Source: Apium graveolens
Lineage: Eukaryota > Streptophyta > Magnoliopsida > Apiales > Apiaceae
Reading direction: 5' to 3'
Length of the DNA stretch: 64,000 nt
Assembly: GCF_009905375.1 (NCBI RefSeq)
Contig: NC_133653.1
Location: 83,464,911-83,528,910, forward strand
The notes beneath the pieces were generated by a model. It did no database searches, was not told the DNA's origin, and saw only the letters and a list, made by a program, of their open reading frames with translations. The first letter of the stretch is position 1; every line of letters begins with the position of its first letter. The position numbers and the translations under genes were made by a program. This document shows positions 34,887 to 45,588 of the stretch, one piece after another.

Positions 34887-35595
34887 TAGGGTCCAGACTT
34901 TATTTCTTTCAAATCATTTAACTCTTCCTGCATTGCTTGCACCCAATCAGCATCTTGAAGAGTTTCTTCCACTTTCTTTGGTTCAGTCTGAGAAGAAAAG
35001 AATGATAGAGACATCCATTTGATGTTGCTGTTCTAGTTCTAACACCTGCTTCAGGATCTCCAATAATCAGATCAGGTGTGTGTGATTTAGTCCACTTCCT
35101 TGCAGATGGAAGTTGATCTCTAGAACTGGATGCTCCCCCATGATCCATGCCATCTCCATCAACATCTTCTGATGCTCCCCCTGAAATTATGCTCTCTGAG
35201 TTGGATCCTTCAGAATTTGAGTTTCCAGAATTATCAGAACTTGGCCCATCAGAACTTGATGAATCAGAATTTGAGTTTCAAGAATTATCAGAACTTGGCC
35301 CATCAGAAGTTAATAAATCAGAACTTGAAGAGCCTGTTCTAGGTTCTGAAGCTTCTTAAGATGTGGTTGGATCTTCAATATACTCCTCCTGCACATGTGC
35401 ATTTTCCTTTGGCGTAGTCACCACAGTTTCAATAACATCAGAGTTTAACCCATCAGAGTTTACAGTATCAGGATTTAGACTATCAGAATTTACAGAATCA
35501 GAATTTAAAACTTCATTCTCAAATCTCAGCTGATCATAATCATTGAAATCCTCAAGTCCAGTAATCTTCTAATCATCAAACGAGACATTGATAGA
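34887..35595 (-). other. Ser/Asp-rich linker between integrase and RT, inner element
   Basis: This is coding sequence in decay, linking integrase C-terminus to RT. It holds a dense array of TCAGAA(C/T)TT words: 35205-35340 contains a tandem duplication of a unit near 66 bp, and 35430-35515 several more. In the coding frame the word gives SSD or NSD, making an acidic Ser-rich linker. Open plus-strand frames here are by-products of this repeat. Confidence 0.7.
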
Positions 35596-36848
35596 CTACA
35601 TGACAACCCTTGTTCTTAAATTGTAGACTCTGAAGGCTTTTGTGGAAAGTGGATATCCAACAAAAATTCCTTCATCAACTTTTAGATCAAATTTGGATAG
35701 CTGTTCAGGATGAGTCTTAAGAACAAAACACTTGCATCCAAATACATGAAAGTACTTCAGATTTGGCTTCTTTTTCTTCACCATCTCATATGGTGTCTTT
35801 CCATGCTTGTTGATTAGTGTTGCATTCTGAGTAAAACAAGCAGTCTGCACAGCTTCAGCCCAAAAGTAGGTTGGTAACTTTGCTTCATCAAACATAGTTC
35901 GTGCAGCTTTAATGAGAGTTCTATTCTTTCTTTCAATAACTCCATTTTACCGTGGAGTTCCAGGAGCAGAGAATTCTTGCTTTATTCCTTGGTCTTTGCA
36001 GAACTCTTCCATGATCAGATTCTTGAACTCAGTGCCATTATCACTTCTTATATTTTTCACAGAGTCTTTAATCAATTTATCCAGTTGCTTGACATGATCA
36101 ATCAAGATAGATGCAGTTTCACTTTTTGTGTGCAAGAAGTACACCCAAGTGTACCTTGTGAACTCATCCACTATAACCATAGCATATTTCTTCTTTGCAA
36201 TAGATATGACATTGACTGGACCAAATAGATCAACATGCAGTAGGTGATAAGGCTCAAAAATCGATGACTCAGTTTTGCTCTTGAAAGAAGATTTTCTTTG
36301 TTTTGCCTTTTGAATTAATCATAAAGGCCATCAGGAGCAAATACTGATTTTGGAAATCCTCTCACAAGATCTTTCTTTACAAGCTCATTTATGCTGTTGA
36401 AGTTTAAATGAGAGAGTCTTTTGTGCCAATTCCATCTTTCTTCAATTGATGCTCTACTCAACAGACAAATTGCAGAACCATCAGAACTTGTTGAAAGCTT
36501 GGCTTCATAAATGTTACCATGCCTGTATCCCTTCAGAACAACTTTACCTGTAGATTTGCTTACAACTTCACAGTGTTCTTCAAAGAAATCCACATGATAA
36601 CCTCTGTCACAGATTTGACTAACACTCAACCGGTTGTGTTTAAGTCTTGAGACTAGAGCTACTTTTTCAATGATGACATTCCCAAGATTGATATTGCCAT
36701 ATCCCAGAGTTTTTCCCATGTTGCCATCTCCATAAGAAACTCCTGGGCCGGCTTTCTCTACAAAGTCTGATAGCAGGGCTTTATTTCCAGTCATATGTCC
36801 TGAACATCCACTGTCCAGAACTAGGATATTTTTCCTGTTACCCTGCAA
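35596..36848 (-). pseudogene. Protease and integrase of inner copia element
   Basis: 36848-36315: protease motif VLDSGCSGHMTG, then the integrase zinc-binding region (NWHKRLSHLNF), ending in a frameshift after APDGL where the outer copy continues with the CxxC. 36180-35947: catalytic core with VDEFTRYTWVYFL and RSDNGTEF, ending in TAA (35947-35949) exactly where GTPQQNGV is expected. 35895-35596: core end and C-terminus (FWAEAVQTACF, KYFHVFGCKCF). Integrase would insert the DNA copy into the genome. The same TAA is present in the outer copy. Confidence 0.9.
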
Positions 36849-36949
36849 TCACAAAGACCACTAATGGTTAGTTTTAAGGACCCAGACTTTCTTGGATCCT
36901 TTGGCCTTATTAAGTTTGTTAGCATTTGCAGCGGATTTAACTTCAGAGT

Positions 36950-39214
36950 TTATGATAACAGTTTTCTTATCATTTTTACAGTATCAAACTTTGCATCAGA
37001 ACTTACACTAGAAGGAATTAAAGCAACTTTCTTCAAAGAAGGTTTAATTTGATAATAATCATAGTACAAACTATGATATTCCTTATAAGTATAAATGGAA
37101 TGCCATAAACTACCACAATGAAAATAAGGATTTTGTGGCTTAAACCTAACAGACTGACTCTTAACTCCCGACTTAGAAGGTAAGGAGTTTATATTCTTAT
37201 TCTTCCTGCAAAAAGAAGCCAGATGGTTAGAATTTCCACAGTTATAGCATTTCTTTCTAGGAGCATTAGGAACAGGCATATAATTATTGCTTTTATTCAC
37301 ACCTTCCTTTCCATTCCTATTTTTCCTAGATGGTTTTACCTTGTTTACATTCTTAATCTCTTTCAGCTTATACTTAAGCTGCTTCTTTGTCATTAAGCCT
37401 ATGTTAACTTCAGCTGGTTTATCCTGTTTTAATTTGTCAGAAGTTGACTCTGCCTTAACTTCTGTCTCATTAACTTTCATCTTTTCAGAATCAGACTTTA
37501 CAGTTTTAGCTACAAACTTAACAGGATTTACCTTTGGCTTATTAGTCTGTTTAACAATAATTGGCTTAATTTGTTCAGTTCCTGTTTCACTTTTATCATC
37601 TCCATAACCTAAGCCCTCTTTCCAGTTTACACTACTTAGTATATCATGAGTTGCTCTGCCAGAGTTAGTCCAGGTCCTGATAATCTCTCTTTCCTTTTCT
37701 AACTCAGTTTTTAGAGATTGATTCAATTTTAACACTTCATCTCTAACATAGAAAGCATCATCTTTATCCTTATGAGTTTGATGGAACATAACTAACTCAT
37801 TTTCTAAATAGTCATTCCTTTTCTTAAAAGCCAGATTTTCAGAAGTTAACCTATCACATGTTAAAGTCTGATCTTTATAGCTAATGAACATGGTTTTAAG
37901 ATAAGATCTCAACTCAGTAATATCATCAGTATGAAAAGCATAAGTTGTTTGAGGTACCTTTAACTCAGCAGCATCAGAACTGCTATCAGTATTTGCCATC
38001 AAGGTATAGTTCACCTCATTTTCAGAATTTGAAGTGTCTGTCCAGCTTTTCTTCTTTGTGACATTTGCCTTGCCTTTGTCACTTTTACCTTTCTTGCAAT
38101 CAGGAGATATGTGGCCTTTCTCACCACAATTGTAAAATTTAACATTTGAGTAATCTCCTCTGTCAGACTTTCCTGCTTTGCCTTTAAATTTTCTGAATCC
38201 CTTCTTATCAGAACTTCCACTTTTCCTGGAAAACTTCTTTCCTCTTCTGAATTTCCTGTAGGCTATCTTTGTGATACCCTTCACCATAAGAGCACACAAT
38301 CTCATCATCTCTTCATCAACATCCATCTCAGATAGACTTTCAGTTTCTGAATCCTCATCATTATCAGAACTTGACGACTCAGTATCAGACTTTGTGATGA
38401 GAGCCTTTTCTTTGCCTTTCTTTGAGACAACCACTTTGGGGGATTCCTCCTCAGCCTTAAGAGCAACTGTTCTTGACTTTCTCCCATGCCTCTTGCTTCT
38501 TTGATCCATCCCAAGTTCATGAGTTTTGAGCATACCATAAATTTCATCGAGAGTAGTTTCATCAAGAGCATAGTTGTCTCTTATAGTAGTTGCCTTCAAA
38601 TCCCAACTTTCAGTAAGAGCTAAAAGGAATTTAAGATTATTATCTTCAAGATCATATTCCTTATCCACCAGTGACAGATCGTTCAAGAGTTTGACAAATC
38701 TGTCATATAAACCAGTTAATGACTCATCAGGTTTTGAGTCAAAGTGCTCATACTCTTGAGTGAGTATAATCCTCCTGTTCTTTTTAATTGCATCAGTTCC
38801 CTGGCATCTTGTCTCCAAGGCATCCCATATCTCCTTTGGAGTCTTGCAGTTGATTACCCTGTTTGACGTGACATTATCAATGGCACTATACAGCAAATGC
38901 CTTACCTTTACATCCTTGGCAAGAGATGAGATATCTTCAGCTGTATACTCACTTTTCTCATTTGGTACGACCTTTGCTGGCTGATCTGCAACTACAACAG
39001 AGAGCTTGGTTGGCTTATGTGGTCCTTCATTAATTCTGTCAAGGTATTCTGGATCTGTAGCTTCTAGAAACATAGCCATCCTCACTTTCCATATGGGATA
39101 CTCAGAAGGTCTCAGCATGGGAACCCTAATAGTCTCATATCGACTATGGATTTGAGTCTTTGGAGTTTCTTCAGTTTTGGTGGGCTTGGTTGGAGTTTGT
39201 TCTTCTTCAGACAT
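36950..39214 (-). CDS. Gag of inner copia element, almost intact
   Basis: 754 codons from ATG 39214, the first ATG after the primer site (55 nt leader). Residues about 25-70 have the copia Gag start (YPIWKVRMAMFLEATDP), about 100-240 the UBN2-type core (KTPKEIWDALETR). An acidic Ser-rich stretch around 275-300 and Lys-rich linkers follow. Three zinc knuckles are expected. The first reads FYNCGEKGHISPDC (first Cys replaced by Phe), the second CYNCGNSNHLASFC is intact, the third YFHCGSLWHSIYTY has lost two Cys. The C-terminus is frame-shifted relative to the outer copy. Gag would coat the RNA and form particles. Confidence 0.9.
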   Translation of the reverse strand: MSEEEQTPTKPTKTEETPKTQIHSRYETIRVPMLRPSEYPIWKVRMAMFLEATDPEYLDRINEGPHKPTKLSVVVADQPAKVVPNEKSEYTAEDISSLAKDVKVRHLLYSAIDNVTSNRVINCKTPKEIWDALETRCQGTDAIKKNRRIILTQEYEHFDSKPDESLTGLYDRFVKLLNDLSLVDKEYDLEDNNLKFLLALTESWDLKATTIRDNYALDETTLDEIYGMLKTHELGMDQRSKRHGRKSRTVALKAEEESPKVVVSKKGKEKALITKSDTESSSSDNDEDSETESLSEMDVDEEMMRLCALMVKGITKIAYRKFRRGKKFSRKSGSSDKKGFRKFKGKAGKSDRGDYSNVKFYNCGEKGHISPDCKKGKSDKGKANVTKKKSWTDTSNSENEVNYTLMANTDSSSDAAELKVPQTTYAFHTDDITELRSYLKTMFISYKDQTLTCDRLTSENLAFKKRNDYLENELVMFHQTHKDKDDAFYVRDEVLKLNQSLKTELEKEREIIRTWTNSGRATHDILSSVNWKEGLGYGDDKSETGTEQIKPIIVKQTNKPKVNPVKFVAKTVKSDSEKMKVNETEVKAESTSDKLKQDKPAEVNIGLMTKKQLKYKLKEIKNVNKVKPSRKNRNGKEGVNKSNNYMPVPNAPRKKCYNCGNSNHLASFCRKNKNINSLPSKSGVKSQSVRFKPQNPYFHCGSLWHSIYTYKEYHSLYYDYYQIKPSLKKVALIPSSVSSDAKFDTVKMIRKLLS

Positions 39215-39254
39215 GATTGTTTTGGATCTTTATTGTATATGTGTTAACAGATAG

Positions 39255-39266
39255 GCTCTGATACCA
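39255..39266 (-). promoter_or_regulatory. Primer binding site of inner element
   Basis: Minus-strand TGGTATCAGAGC, two bases from the 5' LTR. Complementary to the 3' end of initiator tRNA-Met, as in most plant copia elements. Confidence 0.93.
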
Positions 39267-39268
39267 CT

Positions 39269-39879
39269 TGTTAGGTCACACACACTGTAGAAGGGGGTTG
39301 AATACATTGTATAGTACAATCAAATCGAATCAAGAACACAAGTATGTAACACGGAATAATCTTATTAATAAACAGTATTGCAATGGAAGCATTCTCTCTC
39401 AGTGATGAACAAATATCACGAGAGCTTCTAGGGTTACAATGAATAATATTCTCGATTAAGATAACACTTTTAGTGTAAACCCTATGATGTGTTTATATAG
39501 ACACACAGTTATAAGATAATCTTCTAATTAATATCGAATATAAGTCTGCATCCTAAAATATATAAATTAGTTATCTTTTCCTCCAAGTCTTCTATTCTTC
39601 ATAGAATTCTTCTCCATGCATATTTCTTGTTTTAGTCTTGATCTTCTTTCCTTTCAATCAACCGCCTTCCTTATCTGAATGTCTTCTTAATTCCTGATAT
39701 TATCTTCTGATGAATATCTTCTGATATCTTAAGTTCTGATAACTTAAGTTCTGATATCTTAAGTTTTAACTTCAGTATAAGTACTGATTTCCAGTTAAGT
39801 CCTGATTTGTCTAGTTAGTCAAGATCTGAAAACTAAACACAAATCATTATTAGACATGACATCACAAATATATCTAACA
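39269..39879 (-). repeat. 5' LTR of inner copia element
   Basis: 611 bp, TG...CA, paired with 4575-5189. TATA box on the minus strand near 39490-39500. Followed by the target duplication GGTCT at 39880-39884. Confidence 0.95.
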
Positions 39880-39884
39880 GGTCT

Positions 39885-40732
39885 ACTTGCAGTTAAATAG
39901 AGTAAGGAGCCAATCATACCTCTGTAGTTAGTAATATCTATTGATTTACCAGTATCCTTATCTAACTTGGTTGCAGTTCTTAGTAAATTTCTGGTGTACT
40001 TGGATTGACAAATAAAAGTGCCTTCTTCAGTTTGCTTAACTTGAAGGCCCAGAAAATAGCTGAGTACTCCCATCATACTCATTTGATATCTTGATTGCAT
40101 TAGCTTTGCAAACTTCTCACACAGTTTGGAATTAGTAGAACCAAATATGATATCATCAACATATATCTGTACCAAAAGTAAGTCCTTTCCATGGTTGAAG
40201 TAGAATAAAGTCTTGTCAATTGTGCCTCTGTGAAATCCACTTCTAAAAGGAATTGAGCTAAAGTCTCATACCATGCTCTTGGAGCTTGCTTAAGGCCATA
40301 AAGTGCTTTGTCAAGTCTGTAGACATGATCGGGAAATTTAGGATCTACAAAGCCTGGAGGTTGTTCAACATATACCTCTTCTTCAAATTCTCCATTGAGA
40401 AAAGCACTTTTCACATCCATTTGAAAGACTTTAAACTTCTTGTGAGCAGCATAAGCCAAAAAGATCCTTATGGCTTCTAATCGAGCAACTGGTGCAAATG
40501 TTTCATCATAATCAATACCCTCCTGTTGAGAGTAGCCTTGAGCAACCAGTCTTGCTTTATTACTTGTAATTATGCCATCATTGTCAGTTTTGTTTCTGAA
40601 TACCCATTTTGTACCAACAACTGATTTGTTCTTTGGTCTTGGCACTAGGGTCCAGACTTTATTTATTTCAAATTCATTTAACTCTTCCTGCATTGCTTGC
40701 ACCCAATCAGCATCTTGAAGAGCTTCTTCCAC
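39885..40732 (-). pseudogene. Reverse transcriptase of outer element, cut by the inner element
   Basis: 40732-40100 covers the integrase-RT linker end ([15 protein letters not shown]), fingers and palm ([18 protein letters not shown]). An extra TAAG-like insertion near 40180 shifts the frame just before YVDDIIFGS (ORF from 40175). Relative to the inner copy about 16 codons are deleted after KYTRNLL. The reading enters the inner LTR after TASRP at 39884 and resumes at 4569. Confidence 0.9.
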
Positions 40733-40927
40733 TTTCTTTGGTTCAGTCTGAGATAGAAAGGAATGATAGAAACATTTATTTGAAGTTGCAGTTCTAGTTC
40801 TAACACCTACTTCAGGATCTCCAATGATTAAATCAGGTGTGTGCGCTTTAGTCCACTTCCTTGCAGATGAAAGTTGAATAATAGAACTGGATCCTCCCCC
40901 ATGATCTATGATGTCTCCATCATCATT

Positions 40928-42586
40928 TTATGATGCTCCCCCTGTTGTTATGCTCTCTGAGACATCATAATTTGAATTTGATTTTTCAGGAGTTAAAGAA
41001 TCAGAGCTTCTTGAATTATCAGAATTTGGCTCATCGGGACTAGACGAATCAGAACTTGAAGAGCCAGTGACAGGTTCTGATGCTTCTTGAGAGTATTGAG
41101 ATGTGGTAGGTTCTTCAGCTTGCTCCCCCTGGACAGGTGCATTTTCCTTTGGAGTTGTTACCACAGATTCAATGACATTAGAACTTAATCCATCAGAACT
41201 TACAGGATCAGGACATAAGTCATCAGAATTTTCAGAATCAGAATTTAAATCTTCATTCTTAAATCTCAGCTGATCATGATCATTGAAATCTTCAAGTCCA
41301 GTAATCTTCTTATCATCAAAAGAGACATTGATAGATTTCATGACAACCCTTGTTCTTAAATTGTAGACTCTGAAGGCTTTTGTGAAAAGTGGATATCCAA
41401 CAAAAATTCCTTCATCAGCTTTTATATCAAATTTTGACGGTTGTTCAGGATGAGTCTTAAGAACAAAATACTTGCAACCAAATACATGAAAGTATTTCAG
41501 ATTTGGCTTCTTTTTCTTCACCATCTCATATGGTGTTTTTCATGCTTGTTTATGAGTGTAGCATTATGTGTAAAATAAGCAGTCTGCACAGCTTCAGCCC
41601 AAAAATAGGTTGGTAGCTTTGCTTCATCAAGCATTGTTCGTGCAGCTTCAATGAGAGTCCTGTTCTTTTTTCTACAACTCCATTTTACTGTGGAGTTCCA
41701 GGTGCAGAAAATTCCTGTTTGATTCCATGATCTTTGCAGAACTCTTCCATGATTGAATTCTTGAACTCAGTGCCATTATCACTCCTTATGATTTTAACAG
41801 AATCTTTGATCAATTTATCCAACTGTTTGACATGATCAGTTAGAGTAGATTTTGTTTCAGTCTTCTTGTGCAAGAAATACACCCAAGTGTATCTTGTGAA
41901 CTCATCCACTATAACCATAGCATATTTCTTCTTTGCAATAAACATGACATTGACTGGACCAAATAGATCAACATACAGTAGATGATAAGGCTCAAGAATT
42001 GATGACTCAGTTTTGCTCTTGAAATAAGATTTTCTTTGTTTTGCCTTCTGACATGAATCACAAAGGCCATCAGCAGCAAATACTGTTTTTGGCAGTCTTC
42101 TCACAAGATCTTTCTTTACAAGTTCATTTATATTGTTGAAATTTAAATGAGAGAGTTTCTTGTGCCAATTCCAGCTTTCTTCAATTGATGCTCTACTCAA
42201 CAGACAGATTGCAGAACCATCAGTACTTGTTGAAAGTCTGGCTTCATAAATGTTACTATGCCTGTAACCTTTCAGAACCACTTTGCCTTTAGAATTACTT
42301 ATACTTCACAGTGTTCTTCAAAGAAATCCACACAATAACCTCTGTCACAGATTTGACTTATACTCAACAGATTGTGTTTAAGTCCTGAGACAAGAGCTAC
42401 TGATTCAATGATGACATTCCCAAGATTGATCTTGCCATATCCCAGAGTTTTTCTAATGTTGCCATCTCCATAAGAAACTCCTGGGCCAGCTCTCTCCACA
42501 AAATTTGATAGCAGGGCTTTATTTCTAGTCATATGTCCTGAACATCCACTATCCATAACTAGGATGTTCTTCCTGTTGCCCTGCAA
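40928..42586 (-). pseudogene. Protease and integrase of outer element
   Basis: 42586-42299: protease with VMDSGCSGHMT. 42281-41685: integrase zinc-binding region (NWHKKLSHLNF, then CDSCQKAK) and catalytic core (VDEFTRYTWVYFL, RSDNGTEF), ending with TAA at 41685-41687 where GTPQQNGV is normal. A deletion in the following ERKNRT region and a base loss near 41541 shift the frame. 41524-40928 gives the C-terminal part and an acidic Ser-rich tail. The same integrase stop as in the inner copy is notable. Confidence 0.9.
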
Positions 42587-42598
42587 TCACAAAGACCA

Positions 42599-44950
42599 CT
42601 AATGGTTAGTTTTAAGGACCCAGACTTGCTTGGATCCTTTGGCCTTTTTAAGTTTGTTAACATTTGCAGCAGATTTAACATCAGAGTTTATGCTAACATT
42701 TTTCTTATCAGTATTAACAGTATCAGACTTTGCATCATACTTTACACTAGAAGGAATTAAAGTAACTTTCTTCAAAGAAGTTTTTATCTGATAATAATCA
42801 TTGTACAAACTATGATATTCCTTACAAGTATTAATGGAATGCCATATACTACCACAATGAAAACAAGGATTGTGTGGCTTAAACCTAACAGGCTGACTCT
42901 TAACTCCTGACTTAGAAGGTAAGGAGTTTATATTCTTATTCTTCCTGCAAAAAGAAGCCAGATATTTAGATTTTTCACAGTTATAGCATTTCTTTCTAGG
43001 AGCATTAGGAACATGCATATAATTGTTGCTTTTATTTACACCTTCCTTTCCATTCCTATTTTTCCTAGCTACCTTTACCTTGTTTATACTGGTAATCTCT
43101 TTCAGCTTATGTTTAAGCTGCTTCTTTGTCATTAAGCCTATATTAACTTCAATTGGTTTATCCTGTTCTAATTTGTCAGAAGTTGACTCTGCTATCACTT
43201 CTGTCTCAATATCTTTCATCTTTTCAGAATCAGACTTTACAGTTTTAGCTACAAATTTAACAGGATTTACCTTTGGCTTAGTAGTCTGTTTAACAATAAT
43301 TGGCTTAACTTGTTCAGTTCCTTTTTCACTTTTCTCATCTCCATAACCTAAGCCCTCTTTCCAGTTTCCACTACTTTGTATATCCTGAGTTGCTCTTCCA
43401 GAGTTAGTCCAAGTCCTGATAATCTCTCTCTCCTTTTCTAACTCAGTTTTTAGAGATTTATTCATTTTTAGCACTTCATCTCTAACATAGAAAGCATCAT
43501 CTCTATCCTTCTGAATTTGATGGAACATAACTAACTCTTTTTCTAATTAATCATTCCTCTTTTTAAAAGCAAGATTTTCAGAAGTTAATCTCTCACATGT
43601 TAAAGTTTGATCTCTATAACTAATAAACATGGTTTTAAGATATAATCTCAACTCAGTAATATCATCAGTATGAAAGGCATAAGTTGTTTGAGGTACCTTT
43701 AACTCAGCAACATCATAATTGCTATCAGCATTTGCCATCAAGGCATAGTTCTCCTCATCTTCAGAATCTGAAGTGTCTGTCCAGCTTTTCTTCTTTGTGA
43801 CAAGAGCCTTGCCTTTGTCACTCTTTCCTTTCTTGCAGTCAAAAGATATGTGGCCTTTCTCACCACAGTTGTAGCATTTGGCATTTGAGTAATCTCCTCT
43901 GTCAGACTTTCTTTCTTTGCCTTCAGATTTTCAGAAGCCGTTCTTATCAGAACTTCTACCTTTTCTGGAAAACTTCTTTGCCCTTCTGAATTTCCTGTAG
44001 GATATCTTTGTGATACCCTTCACCATAAGAGCACACATCTTCATCATCTCTTCATCAGCATCTACTTCAGGTAGACTTTCAGTTTCTGAATCATCGTCAT
44101 CAGAACTTGACGATTCTGAATCAGAATTTATGATGAGAGCCTTTCCTTTTCCTTTCTTTGAGACATCCACTTTGGGGGATTCCTCCTCAGCATTAAGAGA
44201 AACTGTCCTTGACTTTCTCCCATGTCTCTTGCTTCTTTGATCCATCTCAAATTCATAAGTCTTGAGCATTCCATAAATTTTATCAAGAGTAGTTTCATCA
44301 AGAGCATAGTTGTCTCTTATAATAGTAGCTTTCAAATCCCAACTTTCAGGAAGAGCTAAAAGGAATTTTAGATTTGAATCTTTAATGTCATATTCCTTGT
44401 CCACCAGTGACAGATCATTCAAGAGTTTAACAAACCTGTCATATAAGTCAGTTAATGACTCATCACTTTTTGAGTTAAAGTGCTCATACTCTTGAGTGAG
44501 TATAGTCTTCCTGTTTTTCTTGATTGCATCAATTCCCTGAGACCTTGTCTCCAAAGCATCCCATATCTCCTTTGCAGTCTTGCATTGAATTACCCTATTT
44601 GACATGACATTATCAATGACACTATGCAGGAAATGCCTTACCTTTGCATCATTGGCAATAGATGAGATATCTTCTGCTGTGTATTCACTTTTCTCCTTTG
44701 GTATGGTCTTTGCTGGCTGATCTGCAACTACAACAGAGAGCTTGGTTGGCTTATGCGGTCCTTCATAAATTCTGTCAAGGTATTCTGGATCTGTAGCTTC
44801 CAGAAACATAGCCATCTTCGCTTTCCATATGAGATACTCAGAAGGTCTCAGCATGGGAACCCTGATAGTCTCATATCGACTATGGGTTTGAGTCTTTGAG
44901 GTTTCTTCGGTTTTGGCGGGCTTGGTTGGATTTTCTGCTTCTTCAGACAT
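42599..44950 (-). pseudogene. Gag of outer copia element, broken
   Basis: ATG 44950, then 339 codons to a frame break at 43931 (KNGF), a short ORF 43741-43547, then 43528-42599. The first knuckle region (43830-43890) keeps its Cys residues; the second reads CYNCEKSKYLASFC with altered spacing residues (His lost); the third, CFHCGSIWHSINTC, is intact, unlike the inner copy. It ends KTNH with TAG, followed four codons later by TGA and then the protease in the same frame. Confidence 0.88.
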
Positions 44951-44990
44951 GATTATTTTGGATCTTTACTGTATGTGTGTTAACAGATAG

Positions 44991-45002
44991 GCTCTGATAC
45001 CA
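44991..45002 (-). promoter_or_regulatory. Primer binding site of outer element
   Basis: Minus-strand TGGTATCAGAGC two bases from the LTR, same as the inner element. Confidence 0.93.
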
Positions 45003-45004
45003 CT

Positions 45005-45588
45005 TGTTAGGTCAGACAACACTGTAGAAGGGGGTTGAATACAGTGTAGAATACAATCAAATCGATTTAAAACACAAGTAACAGAAAACAGATGTATTCG
45101 ATATAATAAACTCTGTTATAATGGAACTGTTCTCTCTCAGTGATGAACAAATATCACGAGAGTTGCTAGGTTACAATTGTATGATCTTCTCGATGATCGT
45201 AACTCTTATAGAGTAAACCTGTATCTGTGTTTATATAGACACACAGTTACAAGATAACTTCTAATTGATATGGAATATAATTCTGTCTCCTAAAATATAT
45301 CAATCAGATATCTTATATAATTCTTCTAGTCCTCTAAATCTTTCCATGCATATCTTCTTTTTGTATTAGTCTCGATCTTCTTTCCTGTAAATCAGCTTCT
45401 TTCCTTAACTGTTAGTCCTCCAGTACTTAAGTTATGATATCCATCTTCTGATAATCTAAGTCCTGATATCCTTAAGTCCTATCTTCCAGTAAGTCCTGAT
45501 TCCAGTAAGAACTGATATTTCCTGTTAGTTAAGATCTGAAAACTAAACATGAAACATATTAGACATGACATCTGAAATATATCCAACA
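45005..45588 (-). repeat. 5' LTR of outer copia element
   Basis: 584 bp, TG...CA. Clearly homologous to the inner LTRs but more distant from them than they are from each other. TATA box near 45228-45239 (minus). Confidence 0.92.

Larger units (their letters stand above)
4575..39879 (-). mobile_element. Inner Ty1/copia (Sirevirus-type) element, itself nested with later insertions
   Basis: A complete element in outline, inserted in the RT of a relative. It starts and ends with TG...CA LTRs (39269-39879 is 5', 4575-5189 is 3') and is flanked by GGTCT on both sides. On the minus strand the order is LTR, primer site (39255-39266), gag, protease, integrase, RT, spacer, extra ORF, polypurine tract (5190-5204), LTR. 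The span is 35.3 kb because it contains a solo LTR (9136-13539), copia element B with its own nested LTR (15082-30960) and a Ty3-type LTR fragment (30961-33879). Without these it would be about 12 kb. RNase H is missing through a deletion at the 30961-33879 block. The two LTRs differ by a few percent by eye, so the insertion is not very recent. Confidence 0.93.
39880..45588 (-). mobile_element. Outer Ty1/copia element, 5' portion
   Basis: 5' LTR, primer site, gag, protease, integrase and most of RT of the outer element; the remainder is at 1-4574. The base composition and domain order match the inner copy at 33957-39879 throughout. It is inserted in an RPA-like gene of the Helitron. The five bases after the LTR (AATTT, 45589-45593) should be the target duplication; the matching copy is outside the window. 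Confidence 0.93.

Noticed and set aside
35130..35359. Two overlapping plus-strand ORFs with repeated peptides
   Set aside because: Antisense translation of the tandem TCAGAACTT array in the integrase-RT linker.
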